In this document: positions 58,535 to 64,000 of the stretch, piece after piece
Layout: each line of letters starts with the position of its first letter
Numbering within the stretch: the first letter of the stretch is position 1
Assembly (NCBI RefSeq): GCF_022049065.2
Contig: NZ_CP095743.1
Coordinates: 1,441,001-1,505,000 of the forward strand
DNA length: 64,000 nt
Source of the DNA: Niallia sp. Man26
Lineage (GTDB): Bacteria > Bacillota > Bacilli > Bacillales > Cytobacillaceae
Reading direction: 5' to 3'
Position numbers and translations under genes: made by a program
Notes under the pieces: model-generated
Database searches by the model: none
Told to the model about the DNA's origin: nothing
Seen by the model: the letters and a program-made list of their open reading frames with translations, nothing else

Positions 58535-59820
58535 TGGAAAAAATCTCTTTTGAACAGCTGCAGGAAGAACTTTTCTTTGAAGAGCTTGATAATGGGCTTA
58601 AAGTCTATATTCTCCCGAAAAAAGGCTTCAACAAAACATTCTGTACGTTTACAACAAATTACGGGTCTGTTGACAACATGTTCGTCCCGTTGAACGGAAC
58701 AGAATATAAAAAAGTTCCAGATGGCATCGCTCATTTTCTAGAGCACAAGCTTTTTGAGAAGAAGGACCGTGATGTCTTCCAAGAGTTCAGCAAAAACGGA
58801 GCTTCTGCTAATGCATTTACCTCCTTTACAAGAACGGCTTATTTATTTTCTAGCACACAGAATGTTGAAAACAACCTAGAAACATTAATTGATTTTGTGC
58901 AAGATCCATATTTCTCTGAACAGACAGTTGAAAAGGAAAAAGGTATTATCGGCCAAGAAATTACCATGTATGATGATAATCCTGACTGGCGTTTGTATTT
59001 TGGCTTGATTGAAAACATGTATAAAAACCATCCTGTTAAAATTGATATTGCAGGTACAATTGAGTCGATATCACATATTACAAAGGATTTGCTGTATGAG
59101 TGCTATGATACTTTTTATCACCCTAGCAATATGCTCTTGTTTATTGTCGGTCCGGTAGATCCTAACGAATATATGGAAAGTATTAAAGCAAACCAGCAGA
59201 AGAAGGACTATACGAAAAAGTCGGAAATAAAAAGGCAGTTTGAGGAAGAACCACTAGAGGTGCATAAAAAGAAACAAGTGCTTAATATGAATGTGCAAAC
59301 ATCCAAATGCCTTGTCGGCGTTAAAGCAGTGGACACCGAGCAGCAAGGTGCTGAAATGCTGAAGAATGAGCTGTGTATTAACACGTTGCTCGACTTGCTT
59401 TTCTCTAACAGCTCCGAAAATTATCAACATCTGTTTTCTGAAGGGTTGATTGATGATACCTTCTCTTATGATTATACACAGGAAAAGGGCTTTGGCTTTG
59501 CGATGGTCGGCGGAGATACAAGCAAGCCGGATGAACTTGCAGAGCAAATTCAAAAAATACTTCTAGAGGCAAAATCAACTGCGATTCAAAAGGAAACGCT
59601 TGAACGGTCGAAAAAGAAACGAATCGGAACCTTCCTTCGTGCCGTTAATTCACCTGAATATATTGCGAATCAGTTTACAAGATATTCCTTCAATGATATG
59701 AATTTATTTGATGTTGTCGGAACGATTGAACAAATAACTGTAGAGGACATTCAGGCAGCTGCACAGCGGTTTATTGACGAAGACAGAATCACTGTCTGCC
59801 AAGTTGTGCCAAAGGCATAG
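58534..59820 (+). CDS. ymfH: M16-family zinc peptidase YmfH
   Basis: A 428-residue M16 metallopeptidase with zinc motif HFLEH at residues 67-71 and the downstream EKEKGIIGQEITMYDDNP containing the third ligand. The ATG overlaps the ymfF stop, and GGAGGGG precedes it. It is likely the catalytic partner of YmfF. The substrate is unknown. A terminator follows. Confidence 0.94.
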   Translation: MEKISFEQLQEELFFEELDNGLKVYILPKKGFNKTFCTFTTNYGSVDNMFVPLNGTEYKKVPDGIAHFLEHKLFEKKDRDVFQEFSKNGASANAFTSFTRTAYLFSSTQNVENNLETLIDFVQDPYFSEQTVEKEKGIIGQEITMYDDNPDWRLYFGLIENMYKNHPVKIDIAGTIESISHITKDLLYECYDTFYHPSNMLLFIVGPVDPNEYMESIKANQQKKDYTKKSEIKRQFEEEPLEVHKKKQVLNMNVQTSKCLVGVKAVDTEQQGAEMLKNELCINTLLDLLFSNSSENYQHLFSEGLIDDTFSYDYTQEKGFGFAMVGGDTSKPDELAEQIQKILLEAKSTAIQKETLERSKKKRIGTFLRAVNSPEYIANQFTRYSFNDMNLFDVVGTIEQITVEDIQAAAQRFIDEDRITVCQVVPKA

Positions 59821-59834
59821 CATAAGGCAGTTAA

Positions 59835-59877
59835 CAGCAAAAAGGAAATGGGATGAAACCCACTTCCTTTTTTGCTG
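59835..59877 (+). terminator. Intrinsic terminator after ymfH
   Basis: CAGCAAAAAGGAA-a-TGGG pairs with CCCA-c-TTCCTTTTTTGCTG. Confidence 0.9.
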
Positions 59878-59906
59878 TACACATTAGAAATGACGGAGTG
59901 AACAAA

Positions 59907-60629
59907 ATGGGGAAACATATTTTAATTACAGGAGCAACAGGGGAAATTGGCACAGCCATTGCAAAATTGCTAGCAAGCAAGGGGTATTCCTTGTATTTGC
60001 ATTATAACCAGAATGAGGAGGCTATCCGAAAACTACTTGAAGAGATAGCGCCATTTGGTCAAGATTATATAGCAATAAAAGCTGACTTAAGCAAACGGGA
60101 TGGATATAAACAAGTGATAAATTCGATTTTTTCCCTTGATGGTATCGTGTATGCCAGCGGAGTGAGTGTTTACGGAATGTTGGCGGATACGACTGATGAA
60201 ATAATGGACCAGCTATGGAATCTACATGTCGCTTCCTTAATATCTGTCACAAGGGAGCTTTTGCCGAAAATGACACAAAAGCAAGCTGGCAATATTGTCG
60301 CTATATCTTCGATTTGGGGACAAATCGGTGCATCGATGGAGGTTGCTTATTCCACTGTAAAGGGTGCCCAACTATCCTTCGTTAAGGCATTGAGCAAGGA
60401 AGTTGCCAGAAATGGTATTCGCGTTAATGCTGTGGCACCTGGTGCTATCGATACAAAGATGCTCGGCATGTTTACAGCTGAAGAAAAGGAATGGATGGCA
60501 GAGGAAATTCCGATGGGCAGGCTTGGAAAGGCAGAGGAAGTCGCACAAAGCGTTTTATTTTTGCTGTCTGGCGACTCCTCTTATTTAACAGGACAAGTAT
60601 TATCACCAAATGGCGGCTGGCATGTGTAA
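59907..60629 (+). CDS. ymfI: Short-chain dehydrogenase/reductase YmfI
   Basis: A 240-residue SDR oxidoreductase resembling FabG. The cofactor motif is TGATGEIG at the N-terminus; catalytic Ser (VAISSIWG) and YxxxK (Tyr-Ser-Thr-Val-Lys near residue 150) are present. ATG 59907 lies six bases after GGAGTG; the in-frame upstream ATG at 59853 would lie inside the terminator and is rejected. Substrate unknown. Its SD is 20 bases beyond the preceding terminator, so a promoter overlapping it or read-through is needed. Confidence 0.92.
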   Translation: MGKHILITGATGEIGTAIAKLLASKGYSLYLHYNQNEEAIRKLLEEIAPFGQDYIAIKADLSKRDGYKQVINSIFSLDGIVYASGVSVYGMLADTTDEIMDQLWNLHVASLISVTRELLPKMTQKQAGNIVAISSIWGQIGASMEVAYSTVKGAQLSFVKALSKEVARNGIRVNAVAPGAIDTKMLGMFTAEEKEWMAEEIPMGRLGKAEEVAQSVLFLLSGDSSYLTGQVLSPNGGWHV

Positions 60630-60722
60630 AAGATTTTTTCCTAAGTTGTTATGCATATAATTCGGTTGAACAATCCAAAATAACTATGTAATACAACTTA
60701 CAGAATGGAAAGGAGTACCTCT

Positions 60723-60983
60723 ATGTCTATATTGCAAAACTGGGATCAATGGAAAGACTTTTTAGGTGACCGCCTTAATCATGCACAAAACGAAGGAATG
60801 AACAAAGGCGTTATTGGTGATCTTGCATTCCAAATTGGTGATTACTTATCAAACCAAGTAGAACCAAAAAACGATCAGGAAAGAATTCTTGCTGATCTTT
60901 GGTCTGTTGCTTCTGAAGAAGAGCAGCATGCAATTGCGAACATGATGGTCAAGCTTGTTCAAAACAACGGAACTGACCGTTAA
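60723..60983 (+). CDS. ymfJ: DUF3243 protein YmfJ
   Basis: An 86-residue, mostly helical soluble protein (WDQWKDFLGDRLNHAQNEGM near the start; WSVASEEEQHAIANMMVKLV near the end), family DUF3243, of unknown function. ATG 60723 with AAAGGAG seven bases upstream. Earlier in-frame codons from 60705 overlap the SD. Confidence 0.9.
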   Translation: MSILQNWDQWKDFLGDRLNHAQNEGMNKGVIGDLAFQIGDYLSNQVEPKNDQERILADLWSVASEEEQHAIANMMVKLVQNNGTDR

Positions 60984-61037
60984 TTAGGGTTATTTTTCGA
61001 GGCGGCTATATCTATAGGGAGATCCGTAAAAAGCAAG

Positions 61038-61064
61038 AAGGCAATTAAAGCTATTCCTTTTTTT
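61038..61064 (+). terminator. Weak terminator after ymfJ
   Basis: AAGG-(c)-AAT pairs with ATT-CCTT around a seven-base loop followed by Ts. A separate AAGCTG/CAGCTT hairpin lies at 61088-61120. Confidence 0.5.
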
Positions 61065-61254
61065 CATTTTATGGTCACCTTATGGATAAGCTGCCTCTTT
61101 TCCTTTTTGAAAAACAGCTTCAAATAATACATAGCTGCACATGCTTCTAATTTTATCGGAAAGTGCTTGGTTTTTTCTTTCATCTTTAGGAACTTTCCTT
61201 TATTATTATATAGAGTTAAAAAAACGAACAGAACAAGATTTGGGGAGGATTTTT

Positions 61255-62046
61255 TTGAGAGAGAAGGAATGGTATCTGGAATATGAAATCCAAAAAAATC
61301 GACCTGGACTACTCGGGGAAATATCATCATTGCTAGGTATGCTTTCCATCAATATTATTACCATCAATGGGGTCGATGATGGGCGGAGAGGCCTTTTAAT
61401 GACAACAACCGATGATGAGCAGGTGAGGCGTCTGGAATCCATCCTTTATACGATGGACACGATCAAGGTGTTCAAGCTCCGTGTGCCGACTCTTCGGGAC
61501 AAAATGGCTGTGCGTCATGGCAGATACATACAAAGAGATGCAGATGACAAAAAAACATTTCGGTTTGTCCGCACTGAACTGGGGCTATTGGTCGATTTTA
61601 TGGCAGAACTGTTTAAGCTCGAAGGACATCGGCTAATAGGGATAAGAGGAATGCCCAGGGTTGGCAAAACAGAATCGATTGTCGCAGCAAGCGTCAGTGC
61701 TAACAAAAGGTGGCTTCCAGTCAGCTCAACGTTATTAAAACAGACTGTCAGAAGTTCACTGATTCAAGATGAGTATAGTGAGAACAATCTTTTTATTATA
61801 GATGGAGTTGTTTCTAGCAAGCAGATAAACGAGAAGCATTGGCAGCTGATCAGGGAAGTGATGCGCCTTCCTGCTGTCAAAGTGGTCGAGCATCCGGATG
61901 TGTTTGTTCATAATACGGAATATTCACTAGATGATTTTGATTATATTATCGAGCTTCGTCATGAGCCGAATGAAGAAATCATCTTAGATGTCCGCAAAAA
62001 GAATGCGCTGCTTTTACAAAATGAGTTTCAAGGATTTGATTTTTAG
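61255..62046 (+). CDS. ymfK: DUF3388 protein YmfK (ACT-like domain plus P-loop)
   Basis: The start is TTG 61255, six bases after GGGGAGG, giving 263 residues beginning MREKEWYLEYEIQ; a longer frame from 61141 encodes a hydrophobic N-terminus but has no SD and does not match the family as I recall it. An N-terminal ACT-like domain (about 5-80: RPGLLGEISSLLGMLSINI) is followed by a central P-loop GMPRVGKTES near residue 133. The function is not established. rodZ follows 20 bases later. Confidence 0.88.
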   Translation: MREKEWYLEYEIQKNRPGLLGEISSLLGMLSINIITINGVDDGRRGLLMTTTDDEQVRRLESILYTMDTIKVFKLRVPTLRDKMAVRHGRYIQRDADDKKTFRFVRTELGLLVDFMAELFKLEGHRLIGIRGMPRVGKTESIVAASVSANKRWLPVSSTLLKQTVRSSLIQDEYSENNLFIIDGVVSSKQINEKHWQLIREVMRLPAVKVVEHPDVFVHNTEYSLDDFDYIIELRHEPNEEIILDVRKKNALLLQNEFQGFDF

Positions 62047-62066
62047 CAAGTTGGAAGGTGTTATTT

Positions 62067-62978
62067 GTGAGTGAACTAGGAAACAGATTAAAAGAAGCAA
62101 GGCTTGCAAAAGGCTTAAGCCTTGAGGAGCTGCAAGAAATTACAAAAATACAAACCCGTTATCTTATCGGGATTGAAGAGGGCAACTTCAGCATGATGCC
62201 CGGGAATTTTTATGCCAGAGCGTTCATTAAACAATATGCGGAAGCAGTAAATTTGCCTGCTGATGACTTGTTTGAAGAATATAAGAGCGAAATCCCGTCA
62301 AGCGGCAATGAGGAAATACCAGAGAAGCTCTCAAGGGTGACATCAAGACAAACGATGTCAGAAGGCGGATCAAAGGTATTTGATATATTGCCGAAGATTC
62401 TTATCACATTGCTCGTTATTGGTGTGGCTGCCATTGCATGGTATTTCATATCAAAAGGTGGCAATGGTGACTCTGCTGCAGAGAATGAAAACGCCCCAAC
62501 AGAAGCGAAGTATGGCGAGTCAGAAACGCTGAAGGATACGGAAAACAGCGAGGCGAAAGATGACAATGCCTCTGAAGAAAAAGCGGCCGATACAGCAACT
62601 AAAGAAGATGAGCCTGCTGAAGAAGAGGAAGAGGAAACGCCTAAGCAGGAAATTACCGTTAGCGGAACAAGCGGAAGCGCCTCTACATATGAATTGAAAA
62701 ATGCGGACAAGTTCAGCGTCAAGCTTGTTTCAACAGGACAGACATGGGTGAACATGCAAAACGGCAAAGGGTATTCTTTCTTCCAAGGCATTCTCGATAA
62801 AGATGGAGAAGAATCTAAGACAGTAGATTACTCGAAGGAAACAGAAGCGGTGCTTGTCATCGGTAACAGCAGTCAAACAGAGGTTTATGTTAACGATGAG
62901 AAAATCGATTTTGCTGTTTCGCCGTCAGATTCCGTACGCCAAGACATCACAATCAAGTATGTCAAGGATAGTGAATAA
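62067..62978 (+). CDS. rodZ: Cytoskeletal membrane protein RodZ (YmfM)
   Basis: RodZ links MreB filaments to the elongation machinery. The 303-residue product has an N-terminal Xre-type HTH (about residues 4-70), a transmembrane helix (about 105-128, ILPKILITLLVIGVAAIAWY), an acidic Glu/Ala-rich linker, and an extracytoplasmic beta domain (SVKLVSTGQTWVNMQNGKGY). GTG 62067 is six bases after GGAAGGTG and gives MSELGNRLKEARLAKG, the family start; GTG 62058 overlaps that SD. Confidence 0.92.
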   Translation: MSELGNRLKEARLAKGLSLEELQEITKIQTRYLIGIEEGNFSMMPGNFYARAFIKQYAEAVNLPADDLFEEYKSEIPSSGNEEIPEKLSRVTSRQTMSEGGSKVFDILPKILITLLVIGVAAIAWYFISKGGNGDSAAENENAPTEAKYGESETLKDTENSEAKDDNASEEKAADTATKEDEPAEEEEEETPKQEITVSGTSGSASTYELKNADKFSVKLVSTGQTWVNMQNGKGYSFFQGILDKDGEESKTVDYSKETEAVLVIGNSSQTEVYVNDEKIDFAVSPSDSVRQDITIKYVKDSE

Positions 62979-62990
62979 CAAAAAACATTT

Positions 62991-63033
62991 AGCAAGAAAA
63001 AAGGGCTGTGTAATCGGCTCTTTCTTGCTTTTT
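62991..63033 (+). terminator. Intrinsic terminator after rodZ
   Basis: AGCAAGAAA pairs perfectly with TTTCTTGCT, with Ts after; the inner loop contains a GGGC/GGCTC-type mispaired region. Confidence 0.85.
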
Positions 63034-63112
63034 GCAGACTTCTTTCTTAATATGCAGCATGTTTAGAGAGTCTGCTAGGTCACTATATTTCGCTTTTTTT
63101 ATTATTATTGGG

Positions 63113-63118
63113 TATAAT
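63113..63118 (+). promoter_or_regulatory. Possible -10 element of pgsA
   Basis: A perfect TATAAT about 107 bases before pgsA; the -35 region (TCGCTT) is weak. Confidence 0.35.
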
Positions 63119-63224
63119 ACTAATGTTTTCATACTATTTTGGCTAATTTTGCGTAACGTAAGTCTTCTTTGACTGGCCAATGATGAAATAACGCTATTTT
63201 TGTACATAAAACGGAGGAAGTAAG

Positions 63225-63803
63225 ATGAATTTACCTAACAAAATAACCATTTCAAGAATACTGTTAATTCCGGTATTTTTAGTCATTATGCTTGCAGACT
63301 TTTCTTGGGGCGAACTGGAGCTGCTTGGCGTTTCATTGCCTGTGACTCATTTTGTCGGCGCACTTCTGTTCATTTTGGCATCGACAACAGATTGGGTTGA
63401 CGGCTACTTCGCACGAAAATATAATCTCGTGACAGACTTGGGCAAATTTCTTGACCCTTTGGCAGATAAACTGCTTGTATCAGCTGCTCTAATTGTACTT
63501 GTAAGTTTTGATATGGCTTCTGCCTGGATTACTATTGTCATTATCAGCAGAGAATTTGCTGTAACAGGGCTGCGTGCTATTCTTGCAAAAGGCGGAGAAG
63601 TGGTCGCTGCAAACATGCTTGGGAAAATAAAGACATGGGCACAAATCGTCGCAATTTCCGCATTGCTTTTGCACAACATGATTTTTGAATTGATTGGACT
63701 ACAATTCGATCAAATCGCTTTATGGGTTGCTTTAATCTTTACAATCTGGTCTGGTTGGGACTATTTCGCTAAGAATAAGCATGTTTTTGCTAATTCTAAA
63801 TAA
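63225..63803 (+). CDS. pgsA: CDP-diacylglycerol-glycerol-3-phosphate 3-phosphatidyltransferase
   Basis: PgsA makes phosphatidylglycerophosphate from CDP-diacylglycerol and glycerol-3-phosphate, using the product of CdsA. The 192-residue membrane protein carries the CDP-alcohol phosphotransferase motif (DG..AR........G...D...D) in DWVDGYFARKYNLVTDLGKF and LDPLADK. CGGAGG lies eight bases before the ATG. Several hydrophobic segments, normal length. Confidence 0.97.
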   Translation: MNLPNKITISRILLIPVFLVIMLADFSWGELELLGVSLPVTHFVGALLFILASTTDWVDGYFARKYNLVTDLGKFLDPLADKLLVSAALIVLVSFDMASAWITIVIISREFAVTGLRAILAKGGEVVAANMLGKIKTWAQIVAISALLLHNMIFELIGLQFDQIALWVALIFTIWSGWDYFAKNKHVFANSK

Positions 63804-63860
63804 TTTTCAGCAGAAATTAACTTTTGAATTAAAGGCAAGTTGGGAATAAGGAAAGAGACA

Positions 63861-63872
63861 CCCATATATGGG
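63861..63872 (+). repeat. Perfect 12-base palindrome upstream of cinA
   Basis: CCCATATATGGG lies 24 bases before the cinA start. It could be an operator; it is not an SOS box or ComK box by sequence. Confidence 0.4.
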
Positions 63873-63895
63873 AGAGAGAAAGGGGAAATGAACGG

Positions 63896-64000
63896 ATGAA
63901 TGCAGAAATCATAGCTGTTGGTTCTGAGCTACTGCTCGGTCAAATCGCCAACACAAACGCCCAATATATTTCAAAGCAACTGGCAAATCTCGGAGTAAAT
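63896..64000 (+). CDS. cinA: Competence/damage-inducible protein CinA (3' truncated by window)
   Basis: Only the first 35 residues are in the window: [20 protein letters not shown], then [15 protein letters not shown]. This is the start of the MoaB/MogA-like N-terminal domain of CinA. AAAGGGG is ten bases upstream. CinA acts in NMN deamidation/pyridine nucleotide recycling and is usually followed by recA. Confidence 0.92.
   Translation, partial: MNAEIIAVGSELLLGQIANTNAQYISKQLANLGVN

Noticed and set aside
61141..61254. 38-residue hydrophobic N-terminal extension of ymfK
   Set aside because: No SD at 61141, unlike GGGGAGG before TTG 61255, and the extension does not match the family; it might mimic a membrane anchor but is probably untranslated.

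Overview
The window is a 64-kb stretch of a Firmicutes chromosome, almost certainly an endospore-forming, flagellated member of the Bacillaceae. The evidence is gene order and protein similarity recalled from Bacillus subtilis: the end of the fla/che operon runs into rpsB-tsf-pyrH-frr, uppS-cdsA-dxr-rseP-proS-polC, rimP-nusA-ylxR-ylxQ-infB-ylxP-rbfA-truB-ribF-rpsO-pnp, a sporulation/lysine block (ylxY, mlpA, ymxH, dpaAB, asd, dapG, dapA), rnjB, tepA, spoIIIE and the ymf cluster to pgsA and cinA. Base composition looks low-GC, ribosome binding sites are strong (AGGAGG-like), and TTG/GTG starts are frequent. All genes but one tiny candidate are on the + strand, as expected for a block co-oriented with replication. 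The genus cannot be fixed from the sequence alone; a Bacillus sensu lato lineage such as Niallia or Cytobacillus would fit.

Region 1 (1-10766), motility and chemotaxis: the 3' part of flhA, then flhF, flhG, cheB, cheA, cheW, cheC and cheD as a tightly packed operon. An intrinsic terminator and a 540-nt non-coding leader then separate it from sigD, an unrecognised small gene and swrB.

Region 2 (10768-20641), translation and envelope: rpsB, tsf, pyrH, frr, uppS, cdsA, dxr, rseP, proS, with several structured intergenic regions. Region 3 (20700-35648), replication and the transcription/translation/RNA-decay block: polC, then the nusA-infB operon from a clear sigma-A promoter before rimP, then truB, ribF, rpsO and pnp. 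Region 4 (35713-45303): a degenerate polysaccharide deacetylase (ylxY), the M16 peptidase mlpA, ymxH, the dipicolinate synthase genes dpaA/dpaB, the aspartate-pathway genes asd, dapG and dapA, and an amino-acid permease where B. subtilis goes straight to rnjB. Region 5 (45362-51044): rnjB, a 51-codon basic protein, a 30-codon reverse-strand candidate, tepA, ylzJ, spoIIIE. Region 6 (51161-57073): a GntR/UTRA regulator and a BMP-type nucleoside ABC importer, in place of ymfD/ymfE of B. subtilis. Region 7 (57146-64000): ymfF, ymfH, ymfI, ymfJ, ymfK, rodZ, pgsA and the start of cinA.

The protein-coding content is largely a conserved housekeeping neighbourhood. I found no CRISPR array, insertion sequence, prophage, rRNA or tRNA, and no obvious new multi-gene system. 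The unusual material is in the intergenic regions: frr-uppS, rimP-nusA, rbfA-truB, tsf-pyrH, upstream of dapG and upstream of sigD. Each carries long, nested, exactly complementary arms not explained by a simple terminator, and they are the best candidates for undescribed cis-acting RNA elements. All pairings were worked out by eye; no folding energies or database searches were run.
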